This document shows, in pieces, positions 1 to 7,962 of a stretch of 22,383 bases of DNA. The stretch is from CAZPQV01 sp964588705 (GTDB taxonomy: Bacteria > Bacteroidota > Bacteroidia > Flavobacteriales > Weeksellaceae). Position numbers and translations under genes: made by a program. Position 1 is the first letter of the stretch. Each line of letters starts with the position of its first letter. The stretch spans positions 1 to 22,383 of the forward strand of contig CAZPQV010000034.1 in assembly GCA_964588705.1 (NCBI GenBank). Reading direction: 5' to 3'. The notes beneath the pieces are model-generated. The model saw only the letters and a list, made by a program, of their open reading frames with translations. It made no database searches and was not told the DNA's origin.

Positions 1-1089
1 GCTGCAGATATGGGTTGCCAGCCGCATCAGGGCGCAGGTTATCTGGATTTAACCAATCCTGATATCAACCAAAAATACAACCTGTTTTACGACCGAGAGG
101 TTCCTTCGGAAGTAGGAATGAAAATTCCGGAAATGTTCGATGCCGCCATCAACGGTCAGCTGAAAGCATTGTGGCTGATTGGCGAAGATGTCGGTCAAAC
201 CGATCCGAGTACCATGAAAGTGAAACGAGCGATGGACAGTCTCGATTTGCTGATCGTGCAGGAACTCTTCATGACTGAAACCGCCAAGCACGCTGATGTG
301 ATTCTTCCGGGTGCATCCTTCCTCGAAAAAGACGGCACCTTTACCAATGGTGAACGCCGTGTGCAGCGGGTTCAGAAGGTAGTAGAACCTTTGGAAGGCA
401 CCAAACCGGATGGACAAATTATCGTGGATCTCATGAACAGAATGGGTTATCCGCAACCCGATTATACCCCGGAAGGAATGCTCGAAGAAATTTCGCAAAT
501 CGTTCCGTTTTTTGCCGGAATTACATGGGAAAATCTTGGAAACAATGGTCTGCAATGGCCTGTAAAACCGGGCGGAATCGATACGCCGATGCTGCATATC
601 ACTGATTTTGTGAGAGGAAGAGGGAAATTCACTTTCATTGATTTTAAAGAAAGCAATGAAGTCGAAAAACACGGAAAAGATTACCCCTACATCATCACAA
701 CCAACAGAGAATTAGAACATTACAATTCCGGAGTAATGACTCGTCGAACTGGAAATGTAGAAATCCTTACCGAAGACGTGCTCCTGATTAACGCTGCCGA
801 TGCTGAAAAAGAAGGCATCAAAGACGGCGATTTCGTGTGTGTAGAATCACCTCGCGGAAAAGTAGACATCAAAGCAAAAATCTCCGATGAAATGAAACCG
901 GGAATCCTGAGTTCCACCTTCCATTTCCCTGAAATCATGCTGAACATCATCACTTCCGACGAGCATTGCACCGAAGCCATGTGCCCAGAATACAAAGTCG
1001 TGAGCTGCCGAATCCGCAAGAGCAAAGGGAAGTTTAAGCAGATGATGAAAGCGGCGGAGCGCAGTGAGTTGGAGCGTGGGAGTGTTTGA
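1..1089 (+). CDS. Formate dehydrogenase alpha subunit, C-terminal part (5' end outside window)
   Basis: This is the C-terminal part of a molybdopterin (Mo/W-bis-MGD) oxidoreductase of the formate dehydrogenase type, which oxidises formate to CO2. The frame is open to the window edge, so the gene starts upstream; the ATG at 10 is internal. Visible landmarks are GCQPHQGAGY near the left edge, then LWLIGEDVGQTDP, then ETAKHADVILPGASFLEKDG followed by TFTNGERRVQRV, all typical of the cofactor-binding domains of this family. The molydopterin-dinucleotide-binding C-terminal domain includes HYNSGVMTRRTGNVEIL. The Fe-S N-terminal domain and the Cys/Sec metal ligand would be upstream and cannot be seen. 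The last residues (AAERSELERGSV) look like an unconserved tail. The next gene starts 27 bases downstream but is a different functional unit and visibly richer in A+T. The family call is firm; formate as substrate is by similarity only. Confidence 0.88.
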   Translation, partial: AADMGCQPHQGAGYLDLTNPDINQKYNLFYDREVPSEVGMKIPEMFDAAINGQLKALWLIGEDVGQTDPSTMKVKRAMDSLDLLIVQELFMTETAKHADVILPGASFLEKDGTFTNGERRVQRVQKVVEPLEGTKPDGQIIVDLMNRMGYPQPDYTPEGMLEEISQIVPFFAGITWENLGNNGLQWPVKPGGIDTPMLHITDFVRGRGKFTFIDFKESNEVEKHGKDYPYIITTNRELEHYNSGVMTRRTGNVEILTEDVLLINAADAEKEGIKDGDFVCVESPRGKVDIKAKISDEMKPGILSSTFHFPEIMLNIITSDEHCTEAMCPEYKVVSCRIRKSKGKFKQMMKAAERSELERGSV

Positions 1090-1116
1090 GGGAATTAGAA
1101 AATTAATTATTCATTC

Positions 1117-1503
1117 ATGAAGGTAATCGAGGTTACTTGTGCTATTATTTCATTTGAAGAAAAAATTCTTGTTGTTCAACGAAGCGAAAACATGAAATTA
1201 CCATTGAAATGGGAGTTTCCTGGTGGAAAAATAAATGATGGTGAAACCGAGCAGGAATGTATTATTCGGGAGATAAAAGAAGAATTGAACATTGATATTG
1301 AATTGGGCAAAAGGCTAAATCCGTCAAAATTTGATTACCCAAATATTTCTATTGAGCTCATTCCTTACACCGCAAAGTATATCAAAGGAGAGATACAATT
1401 GCTTGAGCATAAGCAATATAAATTACTGGATAAAAATCAGTTGCAATACTTAGATTGGGCAAAAGCTGATATTCCGATTGTTAATGAAATTTTAGGTGAA
1501 TGA
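1117..1503 (+). CDS. MutT-like Nudix hydrolase paired with a helicase
   Basis: A 128-residue Nudix (MutT/CTP-pyrophosphohydrolase-like) protein expected to hydrolyse a nucleoside triphosphate, possibly an oxidised or otherwise modified one, to the monophosphate and PPi with Mg2+. The Nudix box occupies residues 37-59: G37, E43, then R51-E52 and E55-E56 as the metal-binding core. The usual Gly near its end is Asn58. The C-terminus has the WAKADIPIV segment typical of small MutT-type enzymes that act on nucleotides. Length is normal for the family. Its TGA stop overlaps the ATG of the helicase gene in an ATGA (1500-1503), so the two are almost certainly translated as a coupled pair. That makes this more likely a partner of the helicase than the housekeeping MutT. 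The substrate cannot be read from the sequence. Confidence 0.9.
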   Translation: MKVIEVTCAIISFEEKILVVQRSENMKLPLKWEFPGGKINDGETEQECIIREIKEELNIDIELGKRLNPSKFDYPNISIELIPYTAKYIKGEIQLLEHKQYKLLDKNQLQYLDWAKADIPIVNEILGE

Positions 1504-4500
1504 GAGAAGGAATATATGAATCTTTAGTCACGCAATTGATTTTTGAAAAAATCGAAAGCTTAGAACGGGACGCATTTTACATTAATAAATCTGTTTTAGA
1601 CAAGGAAGAGGCAGCAACCATACTGTCCAAACATCTTGCGTCAACAATTAAGAATGCCCTAAATTATATAAAAGGAAAAGATCAGCTTGAATTACAGATA
1701 AAGATTGCGAACAAGATAATTCTATTTCTTAAAGAAGAACTGAATCGAGAAGAATTTAGTGATGATTTGATTTTGGCTGAAGGAGAAATTCTAAAAGCGG
1801 TTTTCACAAAAATAGACGCCCATTTTTCTGATTTTGATGTTCACCTAAAAGAAATTACGCCTTATACCAGATTAACACACAGCGAATTATTTACTGGCGG
1901 AAATGTTGGCTTATCGCTGGAGAGCGAACTGAAAAAAGAAATTCTGTCCTCAAATCAAATTGATTTACTGGTATCGTTCATTAAATTCAAAGGGATTATT
2001 ATTCTGGAACCTGAATTAAAGGAGTTTACCAAACGCGGCGGTCAATTACGAGTAATTACAACAACTTACATGGGCGCTTCTGATTACAAAGCGATTCAAC
2101 TCCTTTCTAATTTACCAAATACACAGGTAAAAATCTCATACAATACAGGAAACGAAAGGCTTCATGCCAAAGCCTATCTATTTAAACGAAATACGGGTTT
2201 TGATACTGGTTATATTGGTTCGTCAAACTTTTCTCGTTCTGCATTAACCGATGGACTTGAATGGAATTTAAAAGTTACCACCAAAGAGGTAGGGCATATT
2301 ATAGATAAGTTTCAAAAAACCTTTGATTCTTATTGGCAAAGCGACGATTTTGAATTGTTCGACGACGCAATTCATAAAGAGAAACTTATTGAATCCTTGG
2401 ACAAGGGAAGCATTCGAAAAGTTGGTGAATTGAGCACTTCATTTTTCGATGTCAAGCCCTACCCTTTTCAGGAGGAAATTTTGGAAAAGTTAGAAGTAGA
2501 GCGCACTGAACACGACAGAAACAGAAATTTAGTTGTTGCCGCAACAGGTACGGGGAAAACAGTGATTTCTGCCTTTGATTATAGAGCTTTCAAGCAGAAA
2601 AGCACTTCAGCGAAACTGCTTTTCTTAGCTCACAGAAAAGAAATATTGGAGCAATCCGTTTCTGTTTTTCGTGGAATACTAAAGGATAATAATTTTGGTG
2701 AGTTGTGGGTTGATGGTTCAGAGCCAAATTCTTTTGAGTATGTTTTTGCTTCGGTTCAGACGCTCAATAATCGTTTAAAAGACCTAAATCTTTCCCCTGA
2801 GTATTTTGATTTCATCATCATTGATGAATGCCACCACCTTACTGCAAACAGTTACAGAGGCATAATCAAATATTTTAAACCAAAGGTTCTTTTAGGCTTA
2901 ACCGCGACGCCAGAACGAATGGATGGTGGCGATATCCAGGAAGATTTTCACAATAAAATTGCGGCTGAAATAAGATTGCCTGAAGCGTTGAACCGGAAAC
3001 TGCTTTGTCCATTTCAATACTTTGGAATAACGGACAGCATTGACTTATCCAAGGTTTCTTGGGAAAAAGGTCGATATGTCGTTAGTGAGCTTTCTTCAAT
3101 CTATACTGCAAATGACCGACGAGTTCGAGAAATTATTGATTCGCTTGAGAAATACACCAAAGACATCAATGATGTACGTGCATTAGGTTTCTGTGCTTCT
3201 ATCGATCACGCAAGATATATGGCCGAAAAGTTCACACTTGCAGGCCTAAAAGCAGCATACTTAACAAGTATAAACAGTCAGGATAGAGCGCAATTGCGAA
3301 ATGATTTGTTATCAAAACAAATCAATTATTTGTTTGTTGTTGATATTTTCAATGAAGGTGTTGATATTCCTGAAATTGATACAGTTCTCTTCCTTCGTCC
3401 AACTGAAAGTTTAACTATTTTTTTGCAACAGTTAGGAAGAGGATTACGGCTAGCTGATAACAAAGATTGCCTCACGGTTTTAGATTTTGTGGGCAATTCC
3501 AGGCCGGAATACAATTTTGAAAATAAGTTTCGGGCATTAATCGGGAAGACTTCTACAACCGTAAAAAAAGAAATCGAAGACAATTTTCCGCATTTACCGC
3601 TTGGATGCTCAATAATTCTCGAAAAAAAGGCAAAAGAATCAATTTTGAATAATATTACGTCTGCAACTGATTTAAGACGAAATCAGTTAATTCAAAAAAT
3701 ACAATCCTTTCAGCATGAAACAAATCTTGCTTTTAACTTAGCTAATTTTTTAGAGTTTAATCATATTCCCATTCAACTTATTTATAAAAGAGGAGGATGG
3801 AAGAGTTTGTGTTTTTCAGCTAATAGAATAGAAGAATACGACCCAACAAATGAGCAAAAAATAATTTCTGCTATTTCAAATAAATGGCTGTCATCTAGTT
3901 CAACAAGCTACTTTCAGTTTATCATTAAATTAGCAAAAAAGGGCTTTGATATTTCAATCGACGATTTTGATGAAACTGAAAAACAAATGCTTCTCATGCT
4001 GCATTATGATGTTTGGCAAGATGCAGGTGGATTCAATTCACTAGAACAAAGTATTCTTGAAATCGGACGAAATAAAATTTTGGTTCAAGAAATCATTGAA
4101 GTTCTAGAATATCTTGTAGACCAAATTGGTTTTAAAGAAATTGATATTGATCTACCCTACAACCAACCTTTAAAAGTACATGCAAGATATACTCGCGACC
4201 AAGTGCTTGCAGCTTTTGGTCTGAGTACTTTCGAAAAAAAATCATCAAACAGAGAAGGTGTAGCACCAATTGAAAACATAAATACGGAACTGCTTTTCAT
4301 AAATCTTATCAAATCTGAAGAAGACTTTTCTCCAACAACGATGTACGATGACTACGCCATTAACGAAACCTTATTTCATTGGCAAAGTCAAAATTCAACA
4401 GGACCGGAAACCCCAAAAGGGATTTCTTATATTAACCATCAAAAAAATCAAAAGAAAATTCTCCTTTTTGTACGCGAAAAGAACAAAGATGAATTTAATA

Positions 4501-4640
4501 ATACGATGGCTTACGTTTTTATTGGTGAAGCATTGATGCAAGAACATTATGGAGAGAAACCGATGAGTATAAAATGGTCTTTGAACGTGCCTCTTCCTCA
4601 TTATTTATGGAAAGATGCAGCAAAATTGAGAGTAGGATAA
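1500..4640 (+). CDS. PLD-nuclease / SF2 helicase / DUF3427 fusion protein
   Basis: A 1046-residue multidomain protein. After an alpha-helical N-terminal stretch (about 1-125) comes a phospholipase-D-type nuclease domain with H222-x-K224 and G240-S-S-N243; the Asp of the classical HKD motif is not present, as I recall for this family. A superfamily 2 helicase core follows: Walker A around T349-GTGKT354, a DECH box at D442-H445, TATP at 468-471, and motif VI QQLGRGLR at 643-650. The last third (about 680-1046) resembles DUF3427. The architecture suggests ATP-driven translocation on nucleic acid coupled to cleavage, but I know of no settled function. The start is fixed by the 4-base overlap with the Nudix gene. 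The first 60-base line of the gene is 30% G+C by hand count, against 50% in a line of the upstream dehydrogenase, so recent acquisition is possible, although other genes here are also A+T-rich. Related helicases fall in type III restriction and RadD-like groups. Confidence 0.9.
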   Translation: MREGIYESLVTQLIFEKIESLERDAFYINKSVLDKEEAATILSKHLASTIKNALNYIKGKDQLELQIKIANKIILFLKEELNREEFSDDLILAEGEILKAVFTKIDAHFSDFDVHLKEITPYTRLTHSELFTGGNVGLSLESELKKEILSSNQIDLLVSFIKFKGIIILEPELKEFTKRGGQLRVITTTYMGASDYKAIQLLSNLPNTQVKISYNTGNERLHAKAYLFKRNTGFDTGYIGSSNFSRSALTDGLEWNLKVTTKEVGHIIDKFQKTFDSYWQSDDFELFDDAIHKEKLIESLDKGSIRKVGELSTSFFDVKPYPFQEEILEKLEVERTEHDRNRNLVVAATGTGKTVISAFDYRAFKQKSTSAKLLFLAHRKEILEQSVSVFRGILKDNNFGELWVDGSEPNSFEYVFASVQTLNNRLKDLNLSPEYFDFIIIDECHHLTANSYRGIIKYFKPKVLLGLTATPERMDGGDIQEDFHNKIAAEIRLPEALNRKLLCPFQYFGITDSIDLSKVSWEKGRYVVSELSSIYTANDRRVREIIDSLEKYTKDINDVRALGFCASIDHARYMAEKFTLAGLKAAYLTSINSQDRAQLRNDLLSKQINYLFVVDIFNEGVDIPEIDTVLFLRPTESLTIFLQQLGRGLRLADNKDCLTVLDFVGNSRPEYNFENKFRALIGKTSTTVKKEIEDNFPHLPLGCSIILEKKAKESILNNITSATDLRRNQLIQKIQSFQHETNLAFNLANFLEFNHIPIQLIYKRGGWKSLCFSANRIEEYDPTNEQKIISAISNKWLSSSSTSYFQFIIKLAKKGFDISIDDFDETEKQMLLMLHYDVWQDAGGFNSLEQSILEIGRNKILVQEIIEVLEYLVDQIGFKEIDIDLPYNQPLKVHARYTRDQVLAAFGLSTFEKKSSNREGVAPIENINTELLFINLIKSEEDFSPTTMYDDYAINETLFHWQSQNSTGPETPKGISYINHQKNQKKILLFVREKNKDEFNNTMAYVFIGEALMQEHYGEKPMSIKWSLNVPLPHYLWKDAAKLRVG

Positions 4641-4698
4641 CAGGATCAATGTTAGATGTTTTGCATTTTATACAAAGTAATTCTAGTAATTATAAACC

Positions 4699-5247
4699 AT
4701 GAAACTATCACAAACTCAAAAAGAAACCATTCTCAAAACCCTTCAAACCCGTTTTGAAAAAAACACGCATCTACACCCCAAAACAAAATGGGAAGATGTG
4801 CAAAAAGCATTGGAAAAAAATCCGGAGAAATTATTGACCGTTTTTCAAATGGAAGAATCTGAAGGTGAGCCTGATGTGATGGAATTTGAGAATGAAAAAG
4901 GAATTGTTTTTGTGGATTGTTCTGCCGAAAGTCCGAAAGGAAGACGCAGTTTCTGTTATGACCACCAAGCACTGGAAAAACGAAAAGAACATAAACCGAA
5001 AGATTCTGCCATCAATTTCGCGGAAAAAATTGGCGTTGAATTATTGTCCGAAAACGAATACCGCCAACTTCAGAAAATGGGAAGTTTTGATTTAAAAACT
5101 TCAAGTTGGATTCAAACTCCGGAAAATATCCGTAAATTAGGTGGTGCGCTGTTTTGTGACCGCAGATATGACACGGTTTTTGTATATCACAACGGTGCTG
5201 AATCGTATTATGCCGCAAGAGGATTTCGTGCAAAAGTGAAAATATAG
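4699..5247 (+). CDS. DUF4256 domain-containing protein
   Basis: A 182-residue soluble protein that I recognise as DUF4256, a conserved bacterial family without known function. Landmarks are the N-terminal LSQTQKETILKTLQTRFEKN helix, the central GIVFVDCSAESPKGRRSFCYD, and the C-terminal segment RKLGGALFCDRRYDTVFVYHNGAESYYAARGFR. The last is an aromatic-rich conserved block that probably forms the core of the fold. There is no signal peptide or membrane segment. It starts 58 bases after the helicase gene and ends 15 bases before the HD gene, so it could be read with the HD and Crp genes. Nothing in the sequence supports a catalytic role. Confidence 0.85.
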   Translation: MKLSQTQKETILKTLQTRFEKNTHLHPKTKWEDVQKALEKNPEKLLTVFQMEESEGEPDVMEFENEKGIVFVDCSAESPKGRRSFCYDHQALEKRKEHKPKDSAINFAEKIGVELLSENEYRQLQKMGSFDLKTSSWIQTPENIRKLGGALFCDRRYDTVFVYHNGAESYYAARGFRAKVKI

Positions 5248-5262
5248 TTAGAGTAAGGAATT

Positions 5263-5847
5263 TTGAAAATTTCAGATAAAGTACAGGACAGATTACTGGG
5301 AATTATCACCGATTTCGGAGATGAAGCCCACGGCGAGCAGTTGAGAAAATATGCTCCCGACCGCTATATGGTGCATCCTGTGCGCGTAATGCAGAAACTC
5401 CACGAATATACCAACGATATTTCGATGTTGGCCGCAGCGCTGTTGCACGATGTTCTGGAAGATACGCCGGTTACGGAATCTGAAATGTTGAATTTTCTCG
5501 AAAAACACTTAACCAAAGAACAGGCAAAACGCACTGTCAATCTGGTGATTGAACTTTCGGATGTGTACACCTGGGAAAAATACAAGCATCTCAACAGAAA
5601 AGCCCGAAAAGCATTGGAACTTGAGCGATTGAAAACCACTTCCGCGGATTCACAAACCATAAAATATTCTGATATTCTGGATAATTCTCTGGAGATTTCT
5701 GAAGAAGATCCGGGATTCGCTAAAAAATACCTTTGCGAGGTCAACCTCGTTTTGAAAGAGCTAGACAAAGGAAATCCACAACTTCGGGAGGAAGCACAAA
5801 ACGCTGTAAATAATGGGTTGAAAAAACTGAAAAACGTCAAGTGCTAA
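5263..5847 (+). CDS. HD-domain phosphohydrolase resembling small alarmone hydrolases
   Basis: A 194-residue stand-alone HD protein. It keeps the residue set of the (p)ppGpp hydrolase half of RelA/SpoT and of MESH1-type small alarmone hydrolases: AHGEQLRK (H23, R28-K29), HPVRV (H38), LLHDVLEDT (H62-D63, E66-D67) and KYSDILDN (D137, N141). The H/HD/ED/D-x3-N spacing fits a Mn2+-dependent 3'-pyrophosphohydrolase. No synthetase, TGS or ACT domain is attached, and the length is close to MESH1. The start is a TTG at 5263. An in-frame TAA at 5254-5256 rules out anything further upstream except ATT at 5260, and the next ATG (codon 36) would remove H23, so TTG is the likely start. The stop is one base before the Crp-family gene, so the two are probably co-transcribed. 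The substrate is inferred; a different nucleotide is possible. Confidence 0.85.
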   Translation: MKISDKVQDRLLGIITDFGDEAHGEQLRKYAPDRYMVHPVRVMQKLHEYTNDISMLAAALLHDVLEDTPVTESEMLNFLEKHLTKEQAKRTVNLVIELSDVYTWEKYKHLNRKARKALELERLKTTSADSQTIKYSDILDNSLEISEEDPGFAKKYLCEVNLVLKELDKGNPQLREEAQNAVNNGLKKLKNVKC

Positions 5848-5848
5848 A

Positions 5849-6412
5849 ATGGAAATTCAGCAAATTCTCAACCGGATTTACCCGTTGCCTGAAAGATCCA
5901 TTCAGAAAATGAAACAGCATATTCAGGAAGTAGATTTCCCGAAAGGTCATATTCTGCTGCACGCCGATTGCGTAGAAACCACGGTGTTTTTCATCAAGAA
6001 AGGAATTGCACGTGCCTACTCGCCGACTCCGGATGATGAGCAAACTTTTTGGTTCGGGAAGGAAGGAGATCCGGTAATTTCAATGAAGAGCTATGTGAAC
6101 TACGAAAAAGGCTACGAAAATATAGAGCTTTTGGAGGACAGCCAGCTCTACAAAATAAAATCGGCGGATTTACAAAAGTTGTATTTTGAAGATATTCATA
6201 TTGCGAATTGGGGAAGAAAATTTGCTGAACAGGAACTTATCAAAACCGAAAAACGACTGATTTCCAGACAGTTTCTATCCGCAACCGAGCGCTATAAAGA
6301 ACTTTTAGAACAAAATCCTGAACTGCTGCGACGGGTGCAATTGGGGCATATCGCGTCGTTTCTTGGTATTACGCAGGTGAGTTTAAGCCGAATCCGGGCG
6401 GAGATTAAGTGA
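5849..6412 (+). CDS. Crp/Fnr-family transcriptional regulator
   Basis: A 187-residue regulator with an N-terminal cyclic-nucleotide-binding-type beta-roll (about 5-115, with KGHILLHADCVETTVFFIKKGIAR split across its conserved turns), a linking helix (about 118-150) and a short C-terminal helix-turn-helix. In the last, QLGHIASFLGITQVSLSRIR (164-183) reads as a normal recognition helix. There are no N-terminal cysteines of the FNR Fe-S type, and the usual cAMP phosphate-binding Arg pattern is not evident, so the ligand is unknown. Many such Bacteroidota proteins probably respond to something other than cAMP. The start ATG lies one base after the HD gene stop. It may control its own operon or the downstream exporter genes, but no binding site could be identified. 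Confidence 0.9.
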   Translation: MEIQQILNRIYPLPERSIQKMKQHIQEVDFPKGHILLHADCVETTVFFIKKGIARAYSPTPDDEQTFWFGKEGDPVISMKSYVNYEKGYENIELLEDSQLYKIKSADLQKLYFEDIHIANWGRKFAEQELIKTEKRLISRQFLSATERYKELLEQNPELLRRVQLGHIASFLGITQVSLSRIRAEIK

Positions 6413-6835
6413 TTCATTTCGCACTGATTCTCACGGATTCTCACGGATTCTCACAGATTCTCACGGATTCTCACAGATGACACAGATTTTCAAAGATTTC
6501 TTTTCTCAAACCTTACAAATAAAAACTTTGCGCACTCTGTGTTGCAAAAAAATATGCTCTCACAGATTACACAGATTTTCTCAGATTTATTAATCTTTTA
6601 ATTTCATAATAAAACTCTGTGCGCTCTGTGACATCTTCGTGCACTCTGTGTTATTAATAATTCTCCCGCAGATTGCGCGGATTTTCGCAGATTTGCTTTG
6701 ATATCTATCTTTCAAAATAAAACTCTGTGTGCTCTTTGATACCTTTGTGCGATCTGTGCTTAATAAATTTTTTATCATTTGTAAAACCAATTCCAATTCA
6801 GATTTCAGATTTTTGCCTTTCTAAAATAAAAATTT
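6413..6835 (+). repeat. Gene-free stretch of hairpin-forming repeats
   Basis: This 423-base gap holds repeats and no credible gene. At 6426-6475 a 10-base unit (GATTCTCACR) is repeated five times without interruption. It runs into three imperfect units of roughly 80-105 bases (about 6466-6546, 6557-6650 and 6662-6758). Each begins with CACAGAT or CGCAGAT words and ends with CTCTGTG or ATCTGTG words. The two ends are complementary: 6561-6575 can pair with 6616-6630, and 6667-6681 with 6744-6758, so each unit can fold into a long stem. Words of the same kind recur at 11151-11176. The stretch separates the Crp regulator from the SMR exporter gene. An open frame on the minus strand (6590-6796) is made of these repeats and is not a gene. 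Confidence 0.85.
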
Positions 6836-7165
6836 GTGAACTGGATCATCTTAATCATCGCCGGACTTTTTGAAGTCGGTTTTGCATCCTGCCTCGGAAA
6901 AGCCAAAGAAACTACCGGAAACGAATCTTACCTTTGGTATGGCGGATTTTTAGTTTGCCTTGCCATCAGTATGGTTTTGCTCGTTAAAGCTACACAAACG
7001 CTGCCAATCGGAACAGCTTATGCCGTATGGACCGGAATTGGTGCAGTGGGAACCGTGTTGATGGGAATTTTCGTTTTTAAGGAACCTGCGGATTTTTGGC
7101 GCATATTTTTTATCTGTACCTTAATAGCTTCAATTGTTGGACTGAAAGCAGTTTCAACCAGTTAA
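6836..7165 (+). CDS. SMR-family small exporter, Gdx/SugE-like
   Basis: A 109-residue, four-helix membrane protein of the small multidrug resistance family, working as an antiparallel dimer that exchanges protons for a cation. The proton/substrate glutamate is E13 in IIAGLFEV. G10 and the AYAVWTGIGAVG block (W65) match the Gdx (formerly SugE) subgroup, which exports guanidinium, rather than the EmrE drug pumps. One difference is F16, where characterised Gdx proteins have Trp. Hydrophobic helices are at about 2-20, 32-50, 58-78 and 86-104. The start is GTG at 6836; no ATG in frame would keep E13. The gene follows the repeat stretch and lies 26 bases before the TSUP permease gene, so the two may form a transport pair. 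No guanidine riboswitch fold was recognised upstream. Guanidinium as substrate is an inference. Confidence 0.88.
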   Translation: MNWIILIIAGLFEVGFASCLGKAKETTGNESYLWYGGFLVCLAISMVLLVKATQTLPIGTAYAVWTGIGAVGTVLMGIFVFKEPADFWRIFFICTLIASIVGLKAVSTS

Positions 7166-7191
7166 TTTATTGAAGGTTCTGATATTCAATC

Positions 7192-7926
7192 ATGGAAATT
7201 ACTACGGTTTACATTCTCATTATTATTTTCATCGCAACTTTGGTTCGTTCCACATTCGGATTTGGCGAATCTTTAATTGCGGTGCCTTTACTTTCGCTCT
7301 TTATTCCCATTGAAATTGCCGTGCCTTTCTCGGTTTTGGTCTCCATCATCATCGCCGGAGTGGTCGTGGTTCAGGACCGAAAACAGATTCATTTCAATAG
7401 TGCCAAATGGCTGATAATTTTTGCCGCAATCGGAATTCCCCTTGGTGTTCTATTACTGATTCACGCTGATGAAAATCTGACCAAAACAGTTCTCGGAATT
7501 TTGATTATTCTGTATTCGCTGTACGCGCTTTTCACAAAAAATAATTTTAAACTGGAGAGCGACAACAAAATGTGGCTGTTTGTATGCGGTTTTCTTTCGG
7601 GTGTTTTAGGCGGTGCTTATGGTTTAAATGGTCCACCGCTTGTGGTTTACGGCAATATGCGACGATGGACGGCCAAATATTTCAGAGCAACGCTTCAGGC
7701 CTATTTCCTTCCGGCAAGCATCATTGCGATGATTGGCTATTGGTACGAAGGACTGTGGATTGCAGATGTCACCCAATATTTCCTGATGTCGATTCCAGTG
7801 ATTATTCCGGCTATATTTCTGGGAAGATATTTGAATCACCAGTTGAAAGACGGGACTTTTCTGAAATATGTGTATATCAGTCTGATTTTAATTGGTTTGC
7901 TGCTCGTTGTGCAACCTTATTTTTAA
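7192..7926 (+). CDS. TSUP-family permease (TauE/SafE, DUF81)
   Basis: A 244-residue polytopic inner-membrane protein with seven or eight hydrophobic segments in the two-fold pseudo-repeat of the TSUP family. The first repeat carries RSTFGFGESLIAVPLLSLF (about 19-37) and the second carries FLSGVLGGAYGLNGPPLVVY (about 133-152), the Gly/Pro-rich motifs that mark this family. TSUP members move sulfite, sulfonates, sulfoacetate or related organic anions out of or into the cell; the substrate here is unknown. The gene starts 26 bases after the SMR exporter and ends 36 bases before GMP reductase. No sulfur-metabolism genes lie nearby to suggest a substrate. Confidence 0.88.
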   Translation: MEITTVYILIIIFIATLVRSTFGFGESLIAVPLLSLFIPIEIAVPFSVLVSIIIAGVVVVQDRKQIHFNSAKWLIIFAAIGIPLGVLLLIHADENLTKTVLGILIILYSLYALFTKNNFKLESDNKMWLFVCGFLSGVLGGAYGLNGPPLVVYGNMRRWTAKYFRATLQAYFLPASIIAMIGYWYEGLWIADVTQYFLMSIPVIIPAIFLGRYLNHQLKDGTFLKYVYISLILIGLLLVVQPYF

Positions 7927-7962
7927 GAATTTTACTAATTTTACTTGACTTAAATTATCACT

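Noticed and set aside
49..672. 207-residue open frame on the minus strand opposite the formate dehydrogenase
   Set aside because: It is antisense to strongly conserved coding sequence and matches no family I know.
5364..5840. 158-residue open frame on the minus strand opposite the HD gene
   Set aside because: Ser/Arg/Phe-rich shadow translation; the HD protein on the plus strand has all its motifs.
6426..6475. Ten-base tandem repeat as a CRISPR array
   Set aside because: The units are directly adjacent with no spacers, the unit is too short, and no cas genes are near.
6590..6796. 68-residue open frame on the minus strand in the repeat stretch
   Set aside because: It is built from the repeat words themselves (two copies of a TQSFI/AQSFI-like phrase), has no family resemblance and runs through the hairpins.
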